Counted from the first letter of the stretch, positions 8,701 to 15,969 are shown. The stretch: DNA of 45,742 bases from Phycisphaerales bacterium (GCA_947476675.1 CANJRL010000006.1:1-45742), one strand, 5' to 3'. Made by a program: numbers and translations. The notes: generated by a model not told the origin, from the sequence alone.

Positions 8701-8768
8701 GCGTCCCAGCGGGCGCGGATGCGGCCTTCGTGCTCGGAAGGGCGGTAGGCCTTGGAGAGTTCGGGCAT
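5700..8768 (-). CDS. valS: Valyl-tRNA synthetase
   Basis: ValS charges tRNA-Val and edits mischarged threonine. The 1022-residue protein is somewhat longer than E. coli ValS. The class Ia HIGH motif appears as HLGH (56-59) after PPPNVTAAL. KMSKS lies near residue 649 in GRKMSKSLGN, DVLDTWFSSGIWP precedes it, and the C-terminal coiled coil characteristic of ValS is present (about 950-1022). A stretch of roughly 65 codons (about 483-546, nt 7130-7320) has near 52% GC against more than 70% around it. There the sequence departs from the usual zinc-knuckle-like ValS segment, although the frame is intact. The gene is divergent from the TPR gene (62-bp spacer) and is followed by the coupled lipoprotein gene. 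Confidence 0.96.
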   Translation of the reverse strand: MPELSKAYRPSEHEGRIRARWDAARAFHADPATVTAGARRPYTILIPPPNVTAALHLGHALNTTLQDVQARAHRMMGFETLWMPGTDHAGIATQTVVEKRLLASEGKRRTDYPRDEFVAKVQAFKDEYEALITGQLKAMGCSCDWERQRFTMDEVCARAVREAFFRLFRDGLIYRGKRLVNWDPATQTVLADDEVEMEEVDGFFYYLRYPLCDAKGNRVRVRLLGGEVDHITVATTRPETYLGDTAVAMNPRDPRWPALREAQAFARLPLVGRVIPILADDYVVLPAAMHSDPEAAAKDPKAAYATGFLKVTPAHDPNDAEIGKRHSLEAINVMAPDASISDQHGWSDVGDARRFVGLSREDARKAVVASFRDLGLLEAQKPYRHSVGHSYRSHVAIEPYLSDQWYIAVKKQIPSLPDAGLIQGTDVPLYSLAGLALAPLLDGSLRFVPERYAKTYQTWLENLRDWPISRQLWWGHQIAAWSRTELVLEHDVLEALEQRLGRLVDQGRISTVGRHDPNLQMSDLSADLNFASLLSFCVRQPDDHEAIALLESHGFTQDPDVLDTWFSSGIWPVSTMGWPDPDQSPQTAGTLSAFNPTDVLCTAREIITLWVSRMVMFNRYLLAHAGAPGPVPFRDVFIHAMIQDGEGRKMSKSLGNGVDPLDIIATHGADAMRFTLCHMTTQTQDVRMPVEPDPASGRNTSPKFDLGRNFCNKLWNAARFATSILEEAPAGEANVPKALALADRWMLSRLAASVDAVTASVRAYEYADYAQAVYDLLWRDFCDWYLEAIKPTVRENPAQRAVLRAALDTILRLLHPVAPFITEAVFERLRELPAAEVSGLSLASHPSGLLCLTPWPAAAESLRDAAAERDFERLRGLITAVREARALQNVPPKRRVTLHLASPDLAAAVAAAGSLVETMAGLERATTDPPPPGALSSVVTFEAAEQRLSNLTDAADTGSERARLSKKVEDLEKSIAALETRLSNPGYAQRAPANLVQQTRDQLNAQIAERNAARAALEGLPS

Positions 8769-8830
8769 GGGGGTCGCGAGTGTACTCGCAGGCCTCGCGA
8801 TGCCGCGTCGGTTGCGCGTATGGTGTCGGC

Positions 8831-9904
8831 ATGTCCGAGGAACGGCTCAAGCGGCTGCGGGCGAGGCGTGCGGCGGCGATGGGCGTGGGGTTCGGCCTGC
8901 TGGCGGTGATGGCGGCGGTCGCGGTGGCGCTGCGGATGGCGGCGGCGCCTCCGAGGTCTGCGGAGTCGAAGCCGTCGGCGTCGCCGAGCGGCGCGGCGGC
9001 GGTCGAGCCGGAGTCGCCGAGGCGCGGTCCTGCGGTCCGGGCCGGGCTGGAGGAGGCGATGGCCTCGGCGCGGTCGTACCTGAACAAGGGAGAGGCGGCG
9101 AAGGCGGAGGCGATCGCGCGGGCGCTGGTGGAGCGCGACGCGGAGGATCAGGACTCGCGGGTGATGCTCGCCGAGTGTCTGCTGGCGCTGGACCGGGGCG
9201 CGGACGCGCTGGAGCAATACGAGCGGGCGATCTCGATCGGGCCCGACGGGGCGGAGTTGCGTTTCGCCGCGGGGACGGTGGCCTCGCAGATCGGGAAGCC
9301 GGAGCGGGCGGTGGAGCATTACCGCGCGGCGCGGGCGATGGACCCGTCGAATCCCAAGCACCCGCTGTATCTGGCGCAGGTGGAGCGGGCGCTGGGGAGG
9401 GTCGAGGCGGCGAAGGAGTCTCTGGTGCGGGCGGCGGCGCTGGACCCGGATCAGCCGATCGCGTGGGCGGCGCTGGCGGATATGGCGTTGCAGGAGGGCA
9501 ACCTGCCGATGGCGAGGCAACACATTGTCCGGGCGCGGGCGCTGGAGCCCACCAACGCGCGGTGGCGGGTGATCGAGGCCCGGGTTCATCGGAGGGAGAA
9601 TCGGCCGGAGGAGGCGGTGCGGCTGCTTCTTGCTCTCGGCGATGCCGCGCTGGCGGATGACGCGGCGGCGACGCAGGAGTTGGCGCTGTGCTACGGCCTG
9701 CTCGGCCGGCCGGGCGATGCCGCGGCGGCGTTCATGCGGATGTCGGCGCGGAGGACGGAAGACGCTGGCGCGGCGCTGGGGGCGGCGGAGTGGCTGGTGC
9801 ACGCTGGCCGCCCCGACGAGGCTTTGGTTTTCGCGCGCGCGGCGGCGGGGCTGGGGAGCGCGGAAGGGAAGGCGCTGGCGGAGAGGCTCAGCGGGGCAAG
9901 GTAG
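8831..9904 (+). CDS. TPR-repeat protein with one N-terminal membrane segment
   Basis: The 357-residue product starts with a basic segment (MSEERLKRLRARRAAA) and one hydrophobic helix (about 17-35). A Pro/Ser/Ala-rich linker follows (to about 70), then tandem tetratricopeptide-like helical pairs to the end, such as LVERDAEDQDSRVMLAECLL, ALEQYERAISIGPD, AVEHYRAARAMDPSN and AKESLVRAAALDPDQP. The recurring A-x-x-x-Y/A-x-x-A-x-x-x-x-P pattern is typical of TPRs. It probably acts as a membrane-anchored scaffold outside the cytoplasm; no partner is obvious. The ATG at 8831 is preferred over the in-frame start 51 bases upstream because it gives the positive-inside leader. It ends 17 bases inside the oppositely oriented next gene. 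Confidence 0.85.
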   Translation: MSEERLKRLRARRAAAMGVGFGLLAVMAAVAVALRMAAAPPRSAESKPSASPSGAAAVEPESPRRGPAVRAGLEEAMASARSYLNKGEAAKAEAIARALVERDAEDQDSRVMLAECLLALDRGADALEQYERAISIGPDGAELRFAAGTVASQIGKPERAVEHYRAARAMDPSNPKHPLYLAQVERALGRVEAAKESLVRAAALDPDQPIAWAALADMALQEGNLPMARQHIVRARALEPTNARWRVIEARVHRRENRPEEAVRLLLALGDAALADDAAATQELALCYGLLGRPGDAAAAFMRMSARRTEDAGAALGAAEWLVHAGRPDEALVFARAAAGLGSAEGKALAERLSGAR

Positions 9905-10337
9905 CCTCGGCGCGAGGCCCCTCGTCGGGACGCGCCCGACCTGGCGCGGGGATGATGGCGCGGGGGGTGGGGAGAAACGCCGGAGTCATCCGGCGGTCGG
10001 GTGCGGCGCGGTCGCTGCGGAAGGTGCGGACGGCGACGATGTCGCCGCGGTCGCGGAGGAGGCGCTGTCGCGCGGCCTCGATGCGGGCGTTGACGCCTCG
10101 GCCTTCGATGCGGACGGCGGGGCTGATATCGATGGATTGGGCGTTGATGCGGACGCGGGCGCGGCCGGGGAGGGTGGGAGGCGCGAATTGAGCGCGGTGG
10201 GTGACGACTCGAACGTGGGGAGTGGAGTCGACGAGCGCGACGGTGGGGGCGGAGCCGACGATGCCGACGGCGCGTGGCCCTGCGGCAGCGAGGTTGGCGA
10301 GCGCGGCGAAGGCGAGTGCGGCGGCGGTGGTGCGCAT
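9888..10337 (-). CDS. Small secreted protein of unknown function
   Basis: A 149-residue protein with a clear signal peptide (MRTTAAALAFAALANLAAAG; cleavage expected near 19). The mature part is Arg-, Ala- and Pro-rich with short beta-like stretches such as VALVDSTPHVRVVTH and ARVRINAQSIDISPAVRI. No family is recognised. Its last 17 bases overlap the 3' end of the TPR gene tail to tail. The ATG at 10337 is taken because it directly begins the signal peptide. Codon third positions are G/C-rich, but this does not exclude an artefact in such DNA. The PEP-CTERM-like gene lies upstream on the same strand, separated by that gene's strong terminator, so this gene probably has its own promoter. Confidence 0.5.
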   Translation of the reverse strand: MRTTAAALAFAALANLAAAGPRAVGIVGSAPTVALVDSTPHVRVVTHRAQFAPPTLPGRARVRINAQSIDISPAVRIEGRGVNARIEAARQRLLRDRGDIVAVRTFRSDRAAPDRRMTPAFLPTPRAIIPAPGRARPDEGPRAEATLPR

Positions 10338-10410
10338 GGGGGGCTTTGGGGTTCTCGGTCGCGTCGCGATTCCGCGCGCGATGAACCATGCGCCGTGAGG
10401 ACGCGAAAGC

Positions 10411-10441
10411 AAACAAAAAACCGGGCCTTCTGAGGCCCGGT
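10411..10441 (-). terminator. Intrinsic terminator of the PEP-CTERM-like gene
   Basis: A perfect 8-bp stem ACCGGGCC/GGCCCGGT (10420-10427 with 10434-10441) has a 6-base loop. On the minus strand it is followed by a run of six T and then GTTT. It lies 28 bases downstream of the stop at 10469. Confidence 0.85.
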
Positions 10442-10468
10442 CGGAAGATCGAGAAGAGGAGCGGCGGC

Positions 10469-11311
10469 TCAGCCTCGGCGCCTCGGGGCGAAGAGGGCGA
10501 GGAAGAGGAGGGCGGTGGAGGGGGCGGGGATGAGGGCGAGGTTGTCGAAGTAGCCTGCGGCGGGATTGGCGCCGCCGCTGATGGAGCCGGCGCCCGCGTC
10601 CTGGTAGTTATCGCTGTAGAGGACGGCCTGCTCGAGGAGGCCGGAGTTGCCGAGCGTCGGGTTCAGGAAGCCGGCGTTGAAGGACTGTCCGTCGTAGCGG
10701 TAGTTGATGCCGGTCTGCGTCAGTTCGACAGAGACGGTTTTCCAGGTGTTGCGGGCCCAGTTGATGCCGGTGTTCACGAAGGTGAGCGCGCCCGCGGTGT
10801 TCTGGCCGACGTAGATCGTGCCGCGATAGTCGAAGTTCACCACGAAGAGCGTCGCGTTCGGCTCTCCTGGAATCGGGGAGGAGACCGTGGCGCCCGAGAA
10901 GAAGTAGTTGCTGCCGCCGCTGTCGTCGATGCGGACGTCGACCTGCATGGTGCGCCGGGAAGGGTTGGAGAAGATCGGGCTGAAGCCCCCGAGGAAGGCG
11001 CCTTGTGCGGACTGCGCGTTCTTCGTGAGACGGAGGGCCTGTCCCGGGTTGCCGCCGGTCCCGACGGTGCTGGCGTCGTTGGCCCCGAGATTGGCGAAGC
11101 CGGTCCAGCCGTTCTGGTTGTTGACCGTGCCCTCGGCGTAGCCCTCCGACGCCTCGAATCCGGTTCCGTTGAACGAGGAGTCTCGGTAGCCCGTGGAGGC
11201 AAGGGAGGACAGGGATTGCGGGGCGAAGGTGGAGGTGTTGCGAGCGGCGTGTGCCGTTGCGGCGCCGACGACCGCGACCAGCGCGGTGAACGAATACCGT
11301 GGCGTTGACAT
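10469..11311 (-). CDS. Secreted PEP-CTERM-like anchored protein
   Basis: The 280-residue protein has a signal peptide (1 to about 23, ending ATAHA). Its beta-rich, Gly/Asn/Ser-rich body resembles a lectin or jelly-roll domain: GFEASEGYAEGTVNNQNGW, ..VDVRIDDSGG.., NTWKTVSVELTQTGINYRYDG. The C terminus is PAPSTALLFLALFAPRRRG (262-280), a short proline motif, a hydrophobic helix and an Arg cluster. This matches the architecture of PEP-CTERM exosortase substrates, with PAPS replacing the usual PEP. Such proteins are exported, cut by exosortase and attached to extracellular polysaccharide. The body resembles surface domains that bind or cover glycans, but ligand and role are unknown. The ATG at 11311 starts the signal peptide directly; the upstream in-frame ATG at 11395 adds a polar leader. 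No exosortase is in the window. Confidence 0.8.
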   Translation of the reverse strand: MSTPRYSFTALVAVVGAATAHAARNTSTFAPQSLSSLASTGYRDSSFNGTGFEASEGYAEGTVNNQNGWTGFANLGANDASTVGTGGNPGQALRLTKNAQSAQGAFLGGFSPIFSNPSRRTMQVDVRIDDSGGSNYFFSGATVSSPIPGEPNATLFVVNFDYRGTIYVGQNTAGALTFVNTGINWARNTWKTVSVELTQTGINYRYDGQSFNAGFLNPTLGNSGLLEQAVLYSDNYQDAGAGSISGGANPAAGYFDNLALIPAPSTALLFLALFAPRRRG

Positions 11312-11369
11312 CTCTCTGACTCCTCTCCGCGCGTGCCGGCGCGGTGTCAAGATGGCGAAGAACGTTGCG

Positions 11370-11394
11370 TGCCCTCCGTGTGCGTGGGAGGGCA
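11370..11394 (-). terminator. Inverted repeat, possible terminator of the ABC transporter genes
   Basis: TGCCCTCC (11370-11377) and GGAGGGCA (11387-11394) form a perfect 8-bp stem with a 9-base loop. It lies between the ABC ATPase stop (11450) and the PEP-CTERM-like gene start (11311). No clean T tract follows on the minus strand, so it could instead be a leader or regulatory hairpin. Confidence 0.45.
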
Positions 11395-11449
11395 ATCCCG
11401 GAAATGATACGCCGGAATGGTGCGGGCGCGCGCTCGGAACTGCAAAATG

Positions 11450-12514
11450 TCAGCCAAACTTCCCGAGGATCCTGGCCGGATCGCCTCGACGCCACGGGAT
11501 GTCGGGCGGGGGGGCGTCCTCGCCCGGTTGGGCGTCCGCGGCGACCCATCGGGTTGGCTCCACCTGGATGAGCGCGGCTGGACGGGAGCGGGGATCGGCC
11601 TTGGTGTGCGGCCACCAGGCGTGGCGGCCGTTGGGCAGTTCCATGCCTTGGGGGCCTCCATGGGCGATGATCTCGGGGACGGTGCGCAGCCGTTCTTGTG
11701 GGCCATCGAGGCGCGGGCACACCGCGAGCAGGGCCCGGGTGTAGGGGTGGAGTGGCTGCTCGAAGACATCGAAGACTCGGCCGTATTCGACGACGTGGCC
11801 GGCGTACATCACGCACACGGTGTCGGCGATGGAGGCGACGACGCCGAGGTTGTGGGTGATGAAGACGACGGCCATGGCGCGGTCCTCGCGGGCGCGGGCC
11901 AGGAGGGCGAGGATCTGGGCCTGGACGGTGACGTCGAGGGCGGTGGTGGGCTCGTCGGCGAGGAGGATCCGCGGGCGGCAGGCGAGGGCCATGGCGATCA
12001 TGACGCGCTGGCGCATGCCGCCGGAGAACTCGTGGGGATATTGGCGGAGACGCGCGGCGGGGTCGGTGATTCCCGCTTCGGCGAGGGCGTCGGCGGCGAT
12101 GGACGCGGCTTCGCGCCGGCCTGCGGGGCGGTGGCGGCGGACGGCCTCGATGAGTTGCTCTCCGACGGTGAAGACGGGGTTCAGCGAGGACATCGGCTCT
12201 TGGAAGATCATGGCGGCATCGCCGCCGCGGATCGGGAGCATGTCGCGCTCGGGGAGCCTGAGGATGTCGACCGGAGCCGCGGCGGGGTCGCGGGCCGCGA
12301 GGAGGATGCGGCCCGCTTCGACGCGCGCGGCGCGGGGAAGCAGGCGGAGCACGCTGAGCGCGGAGACGGACTTCCCCGACCCGGATTCGCCGACGACGGC
12401 GAGGGTCTGGCGCGGGTACACCGAGAGGGAGACGCGGCTCACGGCGTGGCGGCGCCCCCCGTCGGGGGACGGGAAGGAGACCGAGAGCCGGTCGATGCGG
12501 AGCGCGGGGGTCAT
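11450..12514 (-). CDS. Oligopeptide/dipeptide ABC transporter ATP-binding protein (DppD/OppD type)
   Basis: The 354-residue ATPase has Walker A GESGSGKS (near 40-47), Q-loop IFQEP, signature FSGGMRQR and Walker B ILLADEP followed by TTALDVTVQAQIL. It also has the H-loop ITHNLG and the C-terminal HPYTRALL...CPR segment of the peptide/nickel subfamily. It would power import of peptides or similar solutes through the adjacent permease. The ATG at 12514 overlaps the permease stop (ATGA), so the two are coupled. The extended C terminus (WWPHTKADPRSRPAAL onward) is Pro-rich. The second ATPase (DppF), the second permease (DppB) and a binding protein are missing here and must be elsewhere if the transporter is functional. 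Confidence 0.92.
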   Translation of the reverse strand: MTPALRIDRLSVSFPSPDGGRRHAVSRVSLSVYPRQTLAVVGESGSGKSVSALSVLRLLPRAARVEAGRILLAARDPAAAPVDILRLPERDMLPIRGGDAAMIFQEPMSSLNPVFTVGEQLIEAVRRHRPAGRREAASIAADALAEAGITDPAARLRQYPHEFSGGMRQRVMIAMALACRPRILLADEPTTALDVTVQAQILALLARAREDRAMAVVFITHNLGVVASIADTVCVMYAGHVVEYGRVFDVFEQPLHPYTRALLAVCPRLDGPQERLRTVPEIIAHGGPQGMELPNGRHAWWPHTKADPRSRPAALIQVEPTRWVAADAQPGEDAPPPDIPWRRGDPARILGKFG

Positions 12515-13626
12515 GGCGTGCGGGGTCGGTCGCGGCGCGGGTCGAGCGATTCGCGGAGGGCCTCGCCGAGCATGTTGAGGGCGAGCAGCGTGACGGCGAG
12601 GAAGAGGGAGGGGAAGAGGAGGAGCCACCACCGAGACCGGACGGGGTTGAGTTGGGAGAGGCCGTCGGCGACGAGCGTGCCCCAGGAGGGCGTGGGCGGG
12701 GCGATGCCGATGCCAAGGAAGGAGAGGAAGGACTCCTGCAGGATCGCCTGCGGGACGGTGAGCGTGGCGTAGACCACGATCGGACCGGCCAGGTTGGGCA
12801 GGAGGTGGCGGAAGAAGATCCGCATCGGGTTGGCGCCAATGGATCGGGCTGCTTCGACGAAGGGGCGCGCCTTGAGGCTGAGCACCTGCCCTCGAACGAC
12901 GCGGGCCATGGTGAGCCATGAGACGCCCCCGATGGCGACGAGCATGGTGGCGATGTTGACGGCCGTGCGCGCGCCGTCCGTTGGCATGGGGTAGAGGCGG
13001 GCGGCATCCGCGGCGGCCCGGGCGATGGCGTCGTCGCGGTCGGGGGCGGACGCCGGGATGCCCCGGGCTTCGATGTAGGCCTCGCGCTGCTGGGCGGCGG
13101 CGCCGACCGCGGAGCGCAGGCTGCGGTCCGCGAGGGCGTCCGCGGCGAGCGCGAGCAGGATGACGAGCAAGATGTACGGCAGCCCGTAGAGGGTGTCGAC
13201 GATGCGCATCATGACCGCGTCGATGCGTCCTCCGGCGTAGGCGGCGGTGGCCCCGTACGCCGCGCCGATGATGACGGCGATAGCGGCGGCAGCGAAGCCG
13301 ACGCCGAGCGAGACCGCGCCCCCGGCGAGGCATCGGGTGAGGAGGTCGCGGCCGAGCGGGTCCGAGCCAAGGGCGAAGGCCGGAGCGTTCGCCGAGGGGG
13401 ATGCGGCAGCGCTGTCGCGTCGGGCGCGCTCGTCGGCGTTGTGGGACGCCCAAGAGGGCGGCAGGCGATGGGCGGCGAGGTTCTCAGCGCGATACCGAGG
13501 GGCGGGCTGCCCGCCGCCGCGGGACATCGTCCATGGGAGGGAACCGAAGCAGGCCAGGAAGATGGCGGCGGCGACGCATCCGCCGAGGATCGCCGCGAGG
13601 GGATGCCGCGTGTGGCGCCGCGCCAT
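12511..13626 (-). CDS. ABC transporter permease (DppC/OppC type)
   Basis: This 371-residue inner-membrane permease has an N-terminal helix (about 10-30), an extracytoplasmic segment ending FALGSDPLGRDLLTRCLAG (typical of DppC), and a core of five further helices. The EAA loop reads EAARSIGANPMRIFFRHLLPNLAGP. Between helices 3 and 4 there is an extra hydrophilic stretch of about 60 residues (roughly 170-230, including AAQQREAYIEARGIP and ARAAADAARLYPMP) that standard DppC proteins lack. The segment EAYIEARG resembles the loop of the partner permease. It overlaps the downstream ATPase by 4 bp and lies 27 bp after the coiled-coil exported protein gene, so it may share a transcript with the sigma/anti-sigma genes. 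Confidence 0.9.
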   Translation of the reverse strand: MARRHTRHPLAAILGGCVAAAIFLACFGSLPWTMSRGGGQPAPRYRAENLAAHRLPPSWASHNADERARRDSAAASPSANAPAFALGSDPLGRDLLTRCLAGGAVSLGVGFAAAAIAVIIGAAYGATAAYAGGRIDAVMMRIVDTLYGLPYILLVILLALAADALADRSLRSAVGAAAQQREAYIEARGIPASAPDRDDAIARAAADAARLYPMPTDGARTAVNIATMLVAIGGVSWLTMARVVRGQVLSLKARPFVEAARSIGANPMRIFFRHLLPNLAGPIVVYATLTVPQAILQESFLSFLGIGIAPPTPSWGTLVADGLSQLNPVRSRWWLLLFPSLFLAVTLLALNMLGEALRESLDPRRDRPRTP

Positions 13627-13653
13627 GCGCGTGAGGGTACCCGGGGTCGCTGG

Positions 13654-14619
13654 TCAGGGCCTTGGCGGTCGCTCGCTCTCCGGGCCCGGGCGCGGGCCGG
13701 GGGCGCCTCTGCCCGGCGGGTCGCGGTCGAGTCGGGCGATCATGTCGTCGACTCGTTTCTTGATTTCGGCGTCGCGGTCGGGCCCGGCGCGGTTGATCTC
13801 GGCGCGGATGCGCTCGAGCCGCTCGGCGAGCATCGCGACGCTGTGCTGCTTCTCGCGGAGCGCGACGTCGTAGCGGCGCTCCACGGCGGCGGTGATGCGG
13901 GCGACGGCCTCCTCCACGGTCTTGGGCTCTGGTTCGTCGGTGGGGCCCGGCGCCGCGTGCGGCTTGGGCAGGCGGTGCCTGAGTCTGCTGTACTCCATCG
14001 CGGCGTGGCGGAGGTCGAAGTCGGCGCGCAGCTCGTCGAGGCGGATGTCGAAGAGGTCGGGGTCTTCTTTCTGAAGCCGGCCAAGTTCGTGAATGCGGGG
14101 TGCAAGGCGCCGGATCATCTGCTCAGCAAGGGCGGGGCGGTCTTTCGCGAGCTGCTGCAGGCGGTCGTAGAACGCCGGGTTGCGGCTCTTGATGAGCGCG
14201 AGCACGCGCTCCCGGATCTCCTGCCAGGGGAGGTCCGGCCCTCGAGCGCCGGGGGCGGGGCCGGGTCCGGGGCCATCGGGCCCTTCCAACGTCGGTTTCG
14301 GAGGCGTGAGCGCGGCGTGGACGTCGGCTTCGTTGGCGCCGGATCGGGCGAGTTCGAGTGCGCGCTCGTGGCGGGCGAGTTCGGCCTTGAGGAATTCGAC
14401 ACGCATCTCAAGATCAGCGCGGTCGACCGGCCCGGGCGCTGGCGCCCCGGGCTCGCGCTCGGGGCCGGTCCGGCGCTCGTCCGCGCGGCTCGGCGCGGCG
14501 CGGTCGGCCGGCTCGCGGCGGGGGCGGCGCTCCTGGTCAGCCGGCGGTGCAGCGCGGCAAACGCCGCAGATGGTGAGCGTCGCGAGCGAAAGAACGCATG
14601 CCCATCGTGCGCTGGACAT
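13654..14619 (-). CDS. Exported coiled-coil protein, third gene of the ECF sigma operon
   Basis: The 321-residue protein has a signal peptide (1 to about 23, ending CRAAPP) and a long Arg/Pro/Glu-rich disordered stretch (24-68). A helical region with coiled-coil heptads follows (MRVEFLKAELARHERALELA, about 71-91). A Pro/Gly linker leads to a second helical block with IRERVLALIKSRNPAFYDRLQ and a long helix ERRYDVALREKQHSVAMLAE near 250-270. The composition recalls periplasmic Spy/CpxP- or CnrX-like helical proteins, but no motif proves it. The gene overlaps the anti-sigma stop by one base (TGATG), so it is coupled to the sigma/anti-sigma pair and is a candidate sensor or effector for it. Confidence 0.7.
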   Translation of the reverse strand: MSSARWACVLSLATLTICGVCRAAPPADQERRPRREPADRAAPSRADERRTGPEREPGAPAPGPVDRADLEMRVEFLKAELARHERALELARSGANEADVHAALTPPKPTLEGPDGPGPGPAPGARGPDLPWQEIRERVLALIKSRNPAFYDRLQQLAKDRPALAEQMIRRLAPRIHELGRLQKEDPDLFDIRLDELRADFDLRHAAMEYSRLRHRLPKPHAAPGPTDEPEPKTVEEAVARITAAVERRYDVALREKQHSVAMLAERLERIRAEINRAGPDRDAEIKKRVDDMIARLDRDPPGRGAPGPRPGPESERPPRP

Positions 14620-15080
14620 CAGTTGGTTCCTTCGGTGAGGATCGAGTCATCGGCCAGGATCCGCGGATCGAGGCCGTCGAGGTCCTTGCCGACGGCGGCG
14701 AGGTCGGCGGACGCGGTCGTGGTCGAGGACCAGTCGGCGAAGGCGACGGTGATGGCGGCCTCGGCGCTCTCGAGCAGGGCGGCCTCGGAGACGCCGGCGG
14801 CAGGAGCGACCAAGGCCTGAGGGGCCCGCGTTGCGAGCAGCGCGCCGATGCCCGTGCAGGCGGCGATGCCCAGCCCCGCGGCGGCGGCGCGCCACCGCGA
14901 GGGGCCGATCCTCGCGACGATCACGGGCGGCTGGGTGGGAGAGGACGCTGCGGCGATGCGGGCCTCGAGAGCCGCAGGAGCGGCCGCGCGCTCGGCGGCG
15001 GCCAGAACGTCGAGCGCGGCGGCGACGCCGGCGATATCGGAGGGGATCGGCTCGTCGTTGAGGTGGTCGCGGGGGCTCAT
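14619..15080 (-). CDS. Probable membrane-anchored anti-sigma factor
   Basis: The 153-residue protein has a cytoplasmic N terminus of about 65 residues (DHLNDEPIPSDIAGVAAALDVLAAAERA and following), one transmembrane helix (WRAAAAGLGIAACTGIGALL, about 63-82) and an extracytoplasmic tail. There is no HxxxCxxC zinc motif. Its assignment rests on position directly after an ECF sigma gene with a 4-bp ATGA overlap, on small size and on single-pass topology, which match planctomycete ECF partners. It would hold the sigma factor inactive at the inner membrane until an envelope signal is received. No protein family is recognised from sequence alone. Confidence 0.65.
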   Translation of the reverse strand: MSPRDHLNDEPIPSDIAGVAAALDVLAAAERAAAPAALEARIAAASSPTQPPVIVARIGPSRWRAAAAGLGIAACTGIGALLATRAPQALVAPAAGVSEAALLESAEAAITVAFADWSSTTTASADLAAVGKDLDGLDPRILADDSILTEGTN

Positions 15081-15694
15081 ACGGTCTTCCTTCCCGGAGC
15101 GGGCGCCATCATCTCCTTGAGCTTGCGGAGTGCTCGGTGGTGACGCGCAAGGACGGTCCCGAGAGGTTCGCCGAGGGTTTCGGCGATCTGCTTGAAGGAC
15201 AGGCCGCCGTGGTGGCGGAGTTCGACGACCTCGCGGTCGGCATCGGGGAGTCGGGTCAAGGCGGCGCGGAGCGCGCGGAGATGATCTTCATCATTGTCCG
15301 CCGGCCGGGCGGTCGCCGGGGCGGCCGAGCATGCGTCGAGGGCCGCGGGTTCGGCGGTGGCGACGGCGCGTGCCCGGCGGCGGATCTCGTCGCGCACGCG
15401 GTTGACGGCGATGCGGAAGAGCCAGGACTCGAAGCGGCCTCGCTCCTCGTAGCCGCCGATCGAGCCGGCGCGGAGGTGATGGGAAACGGTGACGAACACG
15501 GACTGGGTGACTTCCTCCGCGGCTTCCTCGCCGAGGCGGCGGGAGCGGGCAAGTGCGAATATCCGCCGCGCGTAGCGGGAGACCAACTCGCGCCACGCTG
15601 TCTCGGCGTCCGGACCGGGGGCGGCGGCGCGGGCGAGCAGGACGGGGACGTCGGAGGGCGGTGCCGGTGTTGTGTCGGCGGTCATGGCCCTCAT
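15077..15694 (-). CDS. ECF RNA polymerase sigma factor
   Basis: The 205-residue protein contains sigma region 2 (WRELVSRYARRIFALARSR and GRFESWLFRIAVNRVRDEIR, about 37-115) and region 4 (LPDADREVVELRHHGGLSF and KQIAETLGEPLGTVLARHHR, about 152-195). A short variable linker joins them and no region 3 is present, as in extracytoplasmic-function sigma factors. It directs RNA polymerase to a stress or envelope regulon. The ATG at 15694 is used; another in-frame ATG lies at 15685, and neither has a strong ribosome-binding site. It is the first gene of an overlapping minus-strand operon with the anti-sigma-like gene and the exported coiled-coil gene. About 200 bases separate it from tRNA-Phe. Confidence 0.9.
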   Translation of the reverse strand: MRAMTADTTPAPPSDVPVLLARAAAPGPDAETAWRELVSRYARRIFALARSRRLGEEAAEEVTQSVFVTVSHHLRAGSIGGYEERGRFESWLFRIAVNRVRDEIRRRARAVATAEPAALDACSAAPATARPADNDEDHLRALRAALTRLPDADREVVELRHHGGLSFKQIAETLGEPLGTVLARHHRALRKLKEMMAPAPGRKTV

Positions 15695-15896
15695 GCCCCG
15701 GGAGGAACGCCGCGGAGAGGCGTATATTGCATCGCGGGAATGGGGGATGTCAGGGTGCCGATGCGGACCGAGAACGGCGGGTCGACTCTCGGGGGCGGTG
15801 AGGTGGGGGGATCGGGGCTCGGCTTGCCCGGGGTGGGGCTGGGTGATAGGTTTCCTCCCCATGTTCTCAGAGCCGATGAGGGCAGGGCTTGGCGTC

Positions 15897-15969
15897 GGGC
15901 AGTTAGCTCAGTTGGTAGAGCACAGCACTGAAAATGCTGGGGTCCCCGGTTCAAGTCCGGGACTGCCCA
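15897..15969 (+). tRNA. tRNA-Phe (anticodon GAA)
   Basis: The full cloverleaf is visible. The acceptor GGGCAGT (15897-15903) pairs with ACTGCCC (15962-15968). The D arm is GCTC-AGTTGGTA-GAGC, the anticodon stem CAGCA/TGCTG encloses the loop CTGAAAA with GAA at the anticodon position, and the T arm is CCCGG-TTCAAGT-CCGGG. The discriminator is A at 15969 and no CCA is encoded. The last 19 bases overlap the 3' end of the glycosyltransferase gene on the other strand. Confidence 0.96.

Noticed and set aside
13627-13653. Possible start of a separate ABC operon promoter between the coiled-coil gene and dppC
   Set aside because: Only 27 bases, with no promoter-like pair; read-through from the sigma operon is simpler.
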